The notes below the pieces were generated by a model. The model did no database searches and had not been told where the DNA came from. It was given only the letters and a program-made list of their open reading frames with translations. From the IMG/VR virus record IMGVR_UViG_3300035228_001969, positions 1-25,040 of that record: a stretch of DNA of 25,040 bases; one strand, 5' to 3'. This document shows positions 1 through 5,947 of this stretch, in pieces. The translations under genes and the position numbers were made by a program. The stretch's first letter is position 1, and each line of letters opens with the position of its first letter. The stretch comes from a virus.

Positions 1-160
1 TTGGTAGACAGTTCTCAAACTGGTCGTAAAGGGCAGCATCATTGATTCCATTCTTTACCATGCAGTCGGTTGAATATCCGAGAGGACACCCAACCATAAG
101 ATCCATCACATATTGGATCTCAGAGGGCGTTAGGGTTACTTCTATAGTCTGGTTAGTCAT
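1..160 (-). CDS. Hypothetical protein, N-terminal part (runs off left edge)
   Basis: The frame is open from an ATG at 160 to the window edge, giving 53 codons. It begins MTNQTIEVTLTPSEIQYVMD and contains two cysteines. I do not recognise a family. Support for it being real: it follows a strong terminator plus promoter element at 226-260, it is on the same strand as all neighbours, and a 17-codon leader ORF (157-210) ends in an ATGA overlap with its start. No good Shine-Dalgarno sequence sits directly before the ATG, so translation may depend on coupling to that leader. The C-terminal part lies outside the window. Confidence 0.6.
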   Translation of the reverse strand, partial: MTNQTIEVTLTPSEIQYVMDLMVGCPLGYSTDCMVKNGINDAALYDQFENCLP

Positions 161-210
161 AAGTGGTTCAAGACGCTTGTGGGCGATTGTGGAGGGGTCT
201 CAGCAGTCAT
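157..210 (-). CDS. Possible 17-codon leader ORF
   Basis: This is a tiny ORF reading MTAETPPQSPTSVLNHL, with ATG at 210 and stop TGA at 159-157. The stop overlaps the ATG of the next gene as ATGA. A purine-rich stretch (AGAGAA) lies about 7 nt upstream of its ATG, whereas the main gene lacks a clear ribosome-binding site. It would be the first ORF on a transcript starting near 219. It could be a coupling leader peptide or chance, and nothing else in the window supports it. Confidence 0.25.
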   Translation of the reverse strand: MTAETPPQSPTSVLNHL

Positions 211-225
211 GGTGAGTTCTCTACC

Positions 226-260
226 AGTATACATGAAAAAAGCACCCTGTCAAGGGTGCT
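226..260 (-). promoter_or_regulatory. Promoter with -35 in a terminator loop
   Basis: On the minus strand the hexamer TTGACA (253-248) is the complete 6-nt loop of a terminator hairpin. It is followed by a 16-nt spacer (247-232) and TATACT (231-226). The -35 is consensus and the -10 differs from TATAAT at one position, so this is a credible host sigma-70 promoter. A transcript would start near 219 and serve the gene starting at 160. The same layout recurs at 2663-2697. Confidence 0.6.
235..260 (-). terminator. Rho-independent terminator
   Basis: A 7-bp stem, AGCACCC / GGGTGCT (260-254 with 247-241), encloses the 6-nt loop TTGACA. A run of six T follows on the minus strand (241-236). It starts about 10 nt after the stop codon of the gene ending at 270 and would end that transcript. 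Confidence 0.85.
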
Positions 261-269
261 ATACTAGAT

Positions 270-1355
270 CTAGTTTTCAATCTTATGAACTAATGTCTTA
301 AAATCATCATCTCCCATAAATTGTGTGAACCACTTCTCATATCCACCGTTAGGACCTTGTTTCTGCTTGTGGTTGAGACCCTTCTCATATGTGATGTTCA
401 ACCAATACAAGAAGAACGGAACACCTTGAGAAAATCCATCCATCTTACCACGATCCTTGATCACAAGGTCATGGTTACGACCGTTTTCTCTAGCGATCCA
501 TGTGGCAGAGTTGACATTACCTTTACCAGCTATAGGAATACCGATAATCTCACCATCTTCATCCAAAGCAGTTTCCGCAAGGAGAGACAATAATTGACTG
601 ACGTTATTATTGAATGGTCCTTTCTGAATGTGGAAAAGAAACAATGCAGTCATGAATGTAGCATCAAACTGCTTATTGTATCCTGTTTGAGACAGGAGTT
701 CATCAACTGCTTTGATGTTGTCCATGTAAGTATGAACAGCGCAAAGAGTTTGACTACGACGATACTCATCCATAGTAATAGATTCATCATCAGTGTCGGT
801 CCAAAGACCACGCTTACCGAAAGTATCAGAATCATGATACTGACATGTGTAACTAAGAGCGGTGACAATAGCACCATCTTGAAACTTCTTAGTTAGAGGG
901 AAATAGCGAAGGGACTTAAAGATACCCTGACAAACCTCTGCTGTCTGTTCAGTAGCAGATGGGTTATCAAATGCCCAATAGATGTTACGAAGACCAATGA
1001 GAGTCTTTTCATCATACTTGATAGCAAGAACATGTTCAGGAATCTTGTCAGTTTTACCCTCTTGCCATGCACGAGCTCGAGTATTAGCATCTAGACGCCA
1101 TTGATGCCCTGCGGAGTACTTTGAATTATCTTCCCATACATCATCTTCTGTTAGTTCACCGACTGCTACAATAAGATGTGTTGGAAAGAGTTTACGCAAG
1201 TGATCAAGCACTCCTCGTTTCTTCAATCGGTTAATAGTATTACGCTGAGTAATCCACTCAGGTAAGTTTAAAAAATTCTTTGTTTCCATCAGACAGATGG
1301 AGACACCAGGCGCGATCTGATACCACACGCCAAGTGCGAGTAAGTTTGGTTTCAT
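270..1355 (-). CDS. ParB/Srx-like domain protein (tentative)
   Basis: A 361-residue soluble protein. Residues about 60-140 resemble the ParB/sulfiredoxin-like fold: a beta strand (LIVAVG), then WRLDANTRARAW at 86-97, comparable to the D-G-N-T/H-R-x-x-A motif of that fold, then YWAFDNPSA near 126-134. The rest, about 140-361, is unrecognised. I chose the ATG at 1355 (MKPNLLALG): it has AGAG about 8 nt upstream and lies just downstream of a perfect sigma-70 promoter. The frame is open to a TTG at 1385, and an internal ATG (METKNF) near 1289 is an alternative. It sits alone between its own promoter and the terminator at 235-260, suggesting an independently expressed, perhaps early, gene. A nuclease, a DNA-binding protein or a transcription modifier are all possible. 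The ParB-like call is inference from motif shape only. Confidence 0.75.
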   Translation of the reverse strand: MKPNLLALGVWYQIAPGVSICLMETKNFLNLPEWITQRNTINRLKKRGVLDHLRKLFPTHLIVAVGELTEDDVWEDNSKYSAGHQWRLDANTRARAWQEGKTDKIPEHVLAIKYDEKTLIGLRNIYWAFDNPSATEQTAEVCQGIFKSLRYFPLTKKFQDGAIVTALSYTCQYHDSDTFGKRGLWTDTDDESITMDEYRRSQTLCAVHTYMDNIKAVDELLSQTGYNKQFDATFMTALFLFHIQKGPFNNNVSQLLSLLAETALDEDGEIIGIPIAGKGNVNSATWIARENGRNHDLVIKDRGKMDGFSQGVPFFLYWLNITYEKGLNHKQKQGPNGGYEKWFTQFMGDDDFKTLVHKIEN

Positions 1356-1422
1356 AATAGGTCTCTTAATTGAGGTTAGCAACAATACCTTCAGACTGGT
1401 GTGTCTTTGGCATGTTGGTTAT

Positions 1423-1451
1423 ATTATATATCAGACTAGAAATTCTGTCAA
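1423..1451 (-). promoter_or_regulatory. Perfect consensus sigma-70 promoter
   Basis: On the minus strand TTGACA (1451-1446) is followed by exactly 17 nt (1445-1429) and TATAAT (1428-1423). Both hexamers and the spacing match the bacterial sigma-70 consensus. The -35 box lies inside the last codons of the methyltransferase gene, and its stop (1433-1431) lies in the spacer. Transcription would begin near 1416 and drive the gene at 270-1355. A promoter this strong fits immediate-early expression by unmodified host RNA polymerase. Confidence 0.8.
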
Positions 1452-2219
1452 CCCCTTTCGCAAACGAGTTTCCGCGAATGTCAGGTAATCCTGATCAATG
1501 TCGTATCCAATGTAGTCCCATCCTATATTCTGTGCGGCAACACCAGCAGTACCAGTGCCAAAGAAAGGATCAAGAACTATGCCAGACTCAACACCAGTCA
1601 TCTTGAGACAATCTTCCACCAGTTTGACAGGGAATGTTGCAGGATGCTTTCCGCGTAAAGATTTACTGTTGATAGTCTCATATGGTATAAACCAACAGTT
1701 ACCCTTATCTCTCAGGTTTGGTTTAGTATCAGCAGTATTCTTTCCGCGAATGTTTGCCTCATAGTATTCATACTTGACACCAACAGCAAGACGATCTACA
1801 CTCACGTTTCCATCTTTAGTGAAATGAAACAGATGTTCCCATGTAGGACACAAGAATCGTTTGCTATTGATAGGTTTGAAATGACCACTTGTCTTGTCAT
1901 TGACATGAACAGACTTGACCCAGTTGATATGATTTTGTAAAATCCAGTCATTTCTGAGTGCAAGACCGACTTCCATACCCACCCACGGATCGATGTTAGA
2001 ATATCCCATGTTAACAAATAGGTGCCCAGTATCCTTGAGCACACGCTTACCTTCAAGGAATACTTCTACCAACCACTCAATATATTCTTGACGTGGTTTG
2101 TTGTCATCATACTTACCATATTTGATGTTGAGGTTATATGGTGGAGATGTGACGATAGCATCTACACTACCGTCCTCCAGTTGTTTCATACCATCTAAAC
2201 AATCAAGAAAATAATGCAT
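1431..2219 (-). CDS. DNA methyltransferase, beta class (N4-cytosine or N6-adenine)
   Basis: A 262-residue protein with the ordered motifs of an amino-methyltransferase of the beta group: motif IV TSPPYN at 24-29 first, then KHPATFPVKL at 191-200, then the SAM-binding motif I DPFFGTGT at 217-224, followed by YIGYDID at 236-242. It transfers a methyl group from S-adenosylmethionine to an exocyclic amino group in DNA. TSPPY favours N4-cytosine but also occurs in N6-adenine enzymes. I chose the ATG at 2219 because GGAG lies 6 nt upstream; the open frame extends to a GTG at 2273 but without such a site. The start overlaps the upstream gene by 17 nt, implying translational coupling. No restriction endonuclease is nearby, so it looks like an orphan phage methylase that may mask phage DNA from host nucleases. 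Confidence 0.92.
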   Translation of the reverse strand: MHYFLDCLDGMKQLEDGSVDAIVTSPPYNLNIKYGKYDDNKPRQEYIEWLVEVFLEGKRVLKDTGHLFVNMGYSNIDPWVGMEVGLALRNDWILQNHINWVKSVHVNDKTSGHFKPINSKRFLCPTWEHLFHFTKDGNVSVDRLAVGVKYEYYEANIRGKNTADTKPNLRDKGNCWFIPYETINSKSLRGKHPATFPVKLVEDCLKMTGVESGIVLDPFFGTGTAGVAAQNIGWDYIGYDIDQDYLTFAETRLRKGLTEFLV

Positions 2220-2640
2220 TACGATCTCCGTATGGAATAGAACCTTTAGGGTATTGAGTAAGATCAGATCCACGTTTGAATATAACGCGAACCTTAGGGA
2301 ATTCTACCACATCACAGAAGATATAGATCATGTCAATAGCATGTTCCCAGAGTTTCTCTTCATCTACAGAGCGACCAGCACCAAGCATTACACTAGGACA
2401 GAACTTAGCACCACCTTTAGTGAAACACTTAGCATCAAATAACTCTTTCATATATTTGTAGCGATGGTCATAACCTTTACCATCTTCAAACACAAGACCC
2501 TCAAACCACTCTTCTAATTGTAGTTCAAGAAATCCTGATGCACGGCGACCATCTGTAAACAATTTATCTACACGTTCTTGAGATAGAGTGCCAAAAGATG
2601 CAGGACATTCAAAAGTGTAGGTTTTGTTCAGTTCAATCAT
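2203..2640 (-). CDS. Hypothetical protein
   Basis: A 145-residue protein starting MIELNKTYTFECPASFGTL. It has mixed charge and no signal peptide, membrane segment or recognised catalytic motif. Residues about 95-125 are hydrophobic and aromatic (DMIYIFCDVVEF) and look like a beta-strand core. It is the first gene behind the promoter at 2663-2668/2685-2690 and overlaps the start of the methyltransferase by 17 nt, so the two are probably co-transcribed. The leader before its ATG has no clear Shine-Dalgarno sequence. A role alongside DNA modification is possible from position alone. Confidence 0.8.
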   Translation of the reverse strand: MIELNKTYTFECPASFGTLSQERVDKLFTDGRRASGFLELQLEEWFEGLVFEDGKGYDHRYKYMKELFDAKCFTKGGAKFCPSVMLGAGRSVDEEKLWEHAIDMIYIFCDVVEFPKVRVIFKRGSDLTQYPKGSIPYGDRNALFS

Positions 2641-2662
2641 GGGTGTTTGTGTCTATGCTGTA

Positions 2663-2697
2663 ATTGTACACGAAAAACAGGTGGCGTCAACCACCTG
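2663..2697 (-). promoter_or_regulatory. Promoter with -35 in a terminator loop (second copy)
   Basis: On the minus strand TTGACG (2690-2685) is the 6-nt loop of a terminator hairpin. It is followed by a 16-nt spacer (2684-2669) and TACAAT (2668-2663). Each hexamer has one mismatch to consensus. The expected start near 2656 lies 16 nt before the ATG at 2640. Stem length, loop length and spacer length all equal those of the element at 226-260, although the stem sequences differ. Confidence 0.6.
2673..2697 (-). terminator. Rho-independent terminator
   Basis: A 7-bp GC-rich stem, CAGGTGG / CCACCTG (2697-2691 with 2684-2678), encloses TTGACG and is followed by five T (2677-2673). It begins 7 nt after the stop codon of the oxygenase gene ending at 2705 and would end the long fibre/oxygenase transcript. 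Confidence 0.85.
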
Positions 2698-2704
2698 CAA
2701 CCAG

Positions 2705-3259
2705 TTAGCGAAGTGGTGGACCAGGAGCCCACCCCACTAGACTTTTTCTGATACCCTTTGTTACAGGTTTGACCCTATGTGGCAGTGTTGAAGGAAACAC
2801 AATCAATGTTCCTGTTTTATTTTCAGCAATGACAGTCTCAGTCTTCAACTCATGATCACCAAAAGAATAACGACCAATTTCAAATTCCCCTCCCTCATAG
2901 TCATCATTCAACATTAATGTAAATGATAGTTTTCTAGGTGGATTGTGCCCAGTTGTATCGATATGCCAACAATAGTGATCTCCAACATTATAATGAGAGT
3001 ATTGAATTGATTTATTCTCAAAGAAAGGATGTAGATTAAACTTAAAATTGTCTTCGTTGATAACATTCACCCAGTGACAACAAAATTTGTATGCCATATC
3101 ACTCTCAGGAATAAAAGTAATTTTAGATGATCTTATGTCATGATCTAATCCTGATTTTATTTTGGATTGCTTCCAAGAAGAATCAATAGTATCCAATTCA
3201 TTGTAGATACGCTGTGGTATTTTAATTATGTGGATAATTGCTTCTTCGTTATGAATCAC
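2705..3259 (-). CDS. 2OG-Fe(II) oxygenase, PKHD-type hydroxylase-like
   Basis: About 184 residues from a GTG at 3259. The fold signature is the double-stranded beta-helix of 2-oxoglutarate/Fe(II) dioxygenases: HID at 99-101 supplies two iron ligands, H161 in LPHR the third, and R171 in KGIRKSLVGW the 2-oxoglutarate salt bridge. PRKLSFTLMLND and GGEFEI between them are typical core strands. Such enzymes couple decarboxylation of 2OG to hydroxylation, often of protein proline or other side chains. The frame stays open to ATG codons at 3331, but 3259-3331 codes better in the frame of the preceding small gene, so I prefer the GTG, which overlaps that gene by 11 nt. No Shine-Dalgarno is visible. 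This is the last gene before the terminator at 2673-2697. The substrate is unknown. Confidence 0.85.
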   Translation of the reverse strand: MIHNEEAIIHIIKIPQRIYNELDTIDSSWKQSKIKSGLDHDIRSSKITFIPESDMAYKFCCHWVNVINEDNFKFNLHPFFENKSIQYSHYNVGDHYCWHIDTTGHNPPRKLSFTLMLNDDYEGGEFEIGRYSFGDHELKTETVIAENKTGTLIVFPSTLPHRVKPVTKGIRKSLVGWAPGPPLR

Positions 3260-3407
3260 TGAAGATAGGGATAATGTTAGTCTTAGCGTGTTCTGTTTTG
3301 TTAATGTGCTGTTCCCACATGCTGGCATCATCTAGATTATAGAAGATTGCTTGCTGCTTTGCTTGCCCCTTCTTCTTGTTCTTCATCCACACAACTGCAT
3401 ACTTCAT
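3249..3407 (-). CDS. Small hypothetical protein in an overlapping frame
   Basis: A 52-residue ORF starting MKYAVVWMKNKKKGQAKQ. The N-terminus is lysine-rich, followed by protein-like sequence (AIFYNLDDASMWEQHI). GAG lies about 9 nt before the ATG at 3407; a second ATG is at 3386. It overlaps the 3' end of the gene at 3337-3570 by 71 nt in another frame and the next oxygenase by 11 nt. It is too short for many gene finders. The composition looks coding, and it fills what would otherwise be a gap between 3260 and 3336. It could instead be the original C-terminus of the upstream gene, separated by a frameshift. Confidence 0.55.
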   Translation of the reverse strand: MKYAVVWMKNKKKGQAKQQAIFYNLDDASMWEQHINKTEHAKTNIIPIFSDS

Positions 3408-3570
3408 TCCAATACTCGCGATAAACACATAAAGTTGACTGATAACGACCATGACGACATGTTGGGTCAGGTCGATCGACATAACAAATGGTGATATACT
3501 GATCACCAATAAAATCTACCCACCCTTTAGTGGTGTGATACTGAACCATCATACCACGAGTAAACTTCAC
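3337..3570 (-). CDS. Small hypothetical protein
   Basis: A 77-residue protein with a GTG start at 3570 that overlaps the preceding stop as GTGA; GAGG lies about 8 nt upstream. An in-frame ATG follows six codons later. The sequence (MKFTRGMMVQYHTTKGWVDFIGDQYITIC...) looks like a small beta-rich SH3-like fold with a V-x-Y...G-W-V-D-F-I pattern, but that is inference. The last 23 residues (EVCSCVDEEQEEGASKAASN...) look less ordered and overlap the frame of the next small gene. No function recognised. Confidence 0.7.
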   Translation of the reverse strand: MKFTRGMMVQYHTTKGWVDFIGDQYITICYVDRPDPTCRHGRYQSTLCVYREYWNEVCSCVDEEQEEGASKAASNLL

Positions 3571-3767
3571 TCGTCAACCTCTTCAAATGGCTTACGATTT
3601 TTGTTTTCTGGTTTAGGAAGACGGAACATCTCCTTAAGATCATTCAAATCATTTAGTTGCTGTTGAATAGAATCAAGTCTCCTCTGTATCACATTAAAGT
3701 TATGATCGCTGTTGCTCTGGATTGTCAACATGTTTTCAACTGTTTGTTTAAAGTCTTCTTCAGTCAT
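3567..3767 (-). CDS. Small coiled-coil protein
   Basis: A 66-residue protein, highly charged. Residues about 5-48 are predicted helical with heptad-like spacing of I/L/M (VENMLTIQ..., NVIQRRLDSIQQQLNDLNDL), pointing to a short coiled coil. The C-terminal tail is basic then acidic (PKPENKNRKPFEEVDE). The ATG at 3767 overlaps the previous stop as TAATG and its own stop overlaps the next GTG, so it belongs to a tightly coupled operon. Function unknown; it may be a small oligomeric adaptor. Confidence 0.75.
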   Translation of the reverse strand: MTEEDFKQTVENMLTIQSNSDHNFNVIQRRLDSIQQQLNDLNDLKEMFRLPKPENKNRKPFEEVDE

Positions 3768-4015
3768 TAGTAGCGTTCAGGAATACGGTGTTCTAGGTTG
3801 AGAGCAGTGTTGCCAGTCATGTAGTCTCTAAGAGACATAGCACGACAATATGCTTTCTTGTGGTATTCTATCACATCATCGACGCCAGATAGCATCTCTT
3901 CATGCGCTTGTCGTGCTGATACTTTATCATCGTTGAGATAATCATCGATCGCATTTTGCATACGATCTTTGCGCTGTTTTGAATACTCATGGTTCCAGTT
4001 GATTTCAGTTTTCAT
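3767..4015 (-). CDS. Small hypothetical helical protein
   Basis: An 82-residue protein from the ATG at 4015 (MKTEINWNHEYSKQRKDRMQ...), rich in charged residues and mostly helical by eye. The frame is open to 4060, with a second ATG at 4027, but the extra N-terminal residues overlap the previous coding frame. I therefore prefer 4015, which gives an 11-nt overlap with that gene. It ends in a TAATG overlap with the next gene. No domain recognised. Confidence 0.72.
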   Translation of the reverse strand: MKTEINWNHEYSKQRKDRMQNAIDDYLNDDKVSARQAHEEMLSGVDDVIEYHKKAYCRAMSLRDYMTGNTALNLEHRIPERY

Positions 4016-4229
4016 TAAAGTCTTCATTGCGACGTTTGTCAAGGTATTCGATGATCTCACTACGCCATTCTAGCAGTTCATGATAGCATTGCTGATCATG
4101 TGCGTCCTGACGTAGCTGATAGTCTGGTTTAAGAACGCTCTCATAGAAGATATAGAACGCATCTTTACGTTTCTCGTGTTTTGTGGTACTATTCCAATCC
4201 ATGGGGTTCGACGGACGCTCTGCTACCAT
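4005..4229 (-). CDS. Small hypothetical protein
   Basis: A 74-residue protein, MVAERPSNPMDWNSTTKHEK..., charged and helix-rich, with no recognised motif. Neither the ATG at 4229 nor the one at 4202 (MDWNSTT, 65 residues) has a good ribosome-binding site. If the promoter-like sequence at 4225-4254 is active, the first ATG would lie in its -10 box and 4202 would be the real start. It is the first gene of the run of small genes 3249-4229 and overlaps the next by 11 nt. Confidence 0.65.
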   Translation of the reverse strand: MVAERPSNPMDWNSTTKHEKRKDAFYIFYESVLKPDYQLRQDAHDQQCYHELLEWRSEIIEYLDKRRNEDFNEN

Positions 4230-4254
4230 AGCACAGGTGTCAACCTGCTGTCAA
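4225..4254 (-). promoter_or_regulatory. Weak promoter-like sequence with hairpin loop TTGACA
   Basis: On the minus strand TTGACA (4254-4249) is followed by 18 nt and TATGGT (4230-4225). Inside the spacer a second TTGACA (4243-4238) is the loop of a short CAGG / CCTG hairpin. The hairpin resembles the elements at 226-260 and 2663-2697, but with only a 4-bp stem and no T-run. The -10 is poor and overlaps a candidate start codon. This is a candidate internal promoter for the small genes. Confidence 0.3.
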
Positions 4255-5094
4255 GTCCTCGAACTGTTCCACTTTGTGAACATACACAAAGGTTTCTTTA
4301 TGGGATCCATCTGGGTTTATAATAAACTCAATGTCAAACCATGAGTTATGTGTACAAATAGAAGTAATATAATCTGCTTCTTCATCTGTTAAAATATCAA
4401 GTTTATCTTTCTTTAATACATTGAGATACATTTGTGCTTTTTCATTTCTTCTTTCAACTGCAAAAACAAACTTATCTTGCTTATCAAATGTTTTGGTAAC
4501 ATTAAAAAATAATTTGTATGATAACTCATCTGTATCTAATTTAAACTTCAATACTCCATAACCATATTTTGTCACATACTTAGGAAATGCATTAATTTTC
4601 TTAAGGAAGTTTTGATCTGCATAACTATCAAAACTATAGTCATCGTCATATACAGTGCAACCATTGTATGCACCATCTGGTTTGTATAACATACCAAGTA
4701 AGAAAGTCTTATTACTTAAGGTAACGTTAGTATGTCTCTCAAATTTGGATCTTAGATCCATAAAACCTTCACAATCGATTGCTCGCGAGAATTTATTCCA
4801 CACTGGAAATAAAACAGGATATCTAATACCATGCTTCGCAAGAATTTCAATGATATCTCCATCATTATGCTCAATAAACAAATGTTTATTAAATTCATAT
4901 TCAGGATCTGTCACATGACCAAAGACATAATTAAAATACTTATTTAATTTAAGTTTAAGATCAGTATCCAAATCAGGAAGATATGCAGGATCCATCAGAG
5001 ACGTAAATCTCCTAGGCATTGTTTCTATAGTAGAAACTTTCTCTCTTGTAGTAAGACTGTATTTGTCAACAACAGTATATCTTTCGGAAAACAT
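4240..5094 (-). CDS. Hypothetical protein
   Basis: A 284-residue soluble protein starting MFSERYTVVDKYSLTTREKV. It is rich in aromatic and charged residues (repeated Y/F/D/K, for example TVYDDDYSFDSYADQNFL at about 148-165), with no signal peptide, membrane segment or catalytic motif that I recognise. The ATG at 5094 overlaps the preceding stop as TAATG. It sits in a coupled chain with two oxygenases upstream and small genes downstream. Its role could be substrate binding or partner function for those enzymes, but that is position-based speculation. Confidence 0.82.
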   Translation of the reverse strand: MFSERYTVVDKYSLTTREKVSTIETMPRRFTSLMDPAYLPDLDTDLKLKLNKYFNYVFGHVTDPEYEFNKHLFIEHNDGDIIEILAKHGIRYPVLFPVWNKFSRAIDCEGFMDLRSKFERHTNVTLSNKTFLLGMLYKPDGAYNGCTVYDDDYSFDSYADQNFLKKINAFPKYVTKYGYGVLKFKLDTDELSYKLFFNVTKTFDKQDKFVFAVERRNEKAQMYLNVLKKDKLDILTDEEADYITSICTHNSWFDIEFIINPDGSHKETFVYVHKVEQFEDLTAG

Positions 5095-5441
5095 TATTCG
5101 TTAGTTAAAATAGTTTGACCTTCAACATTACACAGAGAATAGAAGATATAATTTTCTGGCGTTGTTGTTTCTGCTTGACTTGCTGGAAAACTTGCTTCTA
5201 AGAATTCGACAGTCATTTGCATATCATCAACTTCCATAAAAACATATTCCGATTGCTTCAGTGCTGTCCACATATCCAGAGGCAGAATCGATTTATAAGT
5301 TTCATATGAAGCATTGATAGCATCAACATCAGTGCTATTATTCCACCCATAGGATCTCAGCATAACAACTGGTTTTCCTTTCATAAGAGCATAGTTCTCG
5401 ATGAAGTTATCAAAATAATATACGTCGTAAGATGTGTTCAT
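5094..5441 (-). CDS. Hypothetical protein
   Basis: A 115-residue protein starting MNTSYDVYYFDNFIENYALM. The ATG at 5441 overlaps the previous stop as ATGA, which decides the start over an in-frame TTG at 5459. It looks like a small alpha/beta protein (KPVVMLRSYGWN..., SEYVFMEVDDMQ...) with no recognised family. It is translationally coupled to an oxygenase gene upstream and to the 284-residue gene downstream. Confidence 0.8.
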   Translation of the reverse strand: MNTSYDVYYFDNFIENYALMKGKPVVMLRSYGWNNSTDVDAINASYETYKSILPLDMWTALKQSEYVFMEVDDMQMTVEFLEASFPASQAETTTPENYIFYSLCNVEGQTILTNE

Positions 5442-5947
5442 TTTAGTACGAGTTTCCAAGCAATTGTTTTACGCAGACCTAGAAATAATCTAGATGTTCC
5501 TTCTGCTCTATGAGGAATATTTCCTGAGAATAGGATTGCTGAGTTAGGAACAAACTCAGAGTAATGGTATGTATCACCTGTTTTAAATACTGTCTTACCT
5601 TCCCACTCTTGATCCCAACTATCGTTAGCATAAAGAAGAAATGTTCTGCCTTGATCATTGTGCCAATCCTGGTGAAAATTACCAGAAGTGCCAAATGTAT
5701 GACCATTACAGTAAACAGCAGTTAATTCATACTTTTGATTAGTCTTTTCCTCAATGATATTTAGAAGATATTCAGTGAAGAAGAAGTCATCACCTAGATG
5801 CATCATCCAGAATGGTATCTTTCTCTCTGGATGTCCTGATGGATATGATCCATGACCATACTCCCACTTAGGTTGATTCAACTTCTCAAGTATCAACATG
5901 AAATCTTTTCGTGAGAGAAAATTATCATATCTTACAATATCATTCAT
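5438..5947 (-). CDS. 2OG-Fe(II) oxygenase
   Basis: A 169-residue dioxygenase of the double-stranded beta-helix fold. The iron ligands are H92 and D94 in FHQDWHND and H146 in NIPHR. R159 in LFLGLRKTIAWKL is the likely 2-oxoglutarate contact. The FHQDWHND form with a second histidine, and the ILFSGNIPHRAEG segment, place it in a different subgroup from the enzymes at 2705 and 5944. The ATG at 5947 overlaps the upstream stop as ATGA. It would hydroxylate an unknown substrate in the infected-cell cytoplasm, using O2 and 2OG. It lies directly next to another oxygenase gene. Confidence 0.88.
   Translation of the reverse strand: MNDIVRYDNFLSRKDFMLILEKLNQPKWEYGHGSYPSGHPERKIPFWMMHLGDDFFFTEYLLNIIEEKTNQKYELTAVYCNGHTFGTSGNFHQDWHNDQGRTFLLYANDSWDQEWEGKTVFKTGDTYHYSEFVPNSAILFSGNIPHRAEGTSRLFLGLRKTIAWKLVLK

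Noticed and set aside
321-896. Two plus-strand ORFs of 90 and 100 codons
   Set aside because: They lie opposite the well-formed minus-strand gene 270-1355, and every other supported gene is on the minus strand.
3259-3331. N-terminal extension of the oxygenase to ATG at 3331
   Set aside because: This stretch codes better in the frame of the 52-residue gene; the extension (MMPACGNSTLTKQ...) has no resemblance to an oxygenase start.
4014-4042. TTGACA-17-TTTAAT promoter-like sequence on the minus strand
   Set aside because: It lies within coding overlap and its -10 covers the start codon at 4015. Better evidence of a transcript start would be needed.
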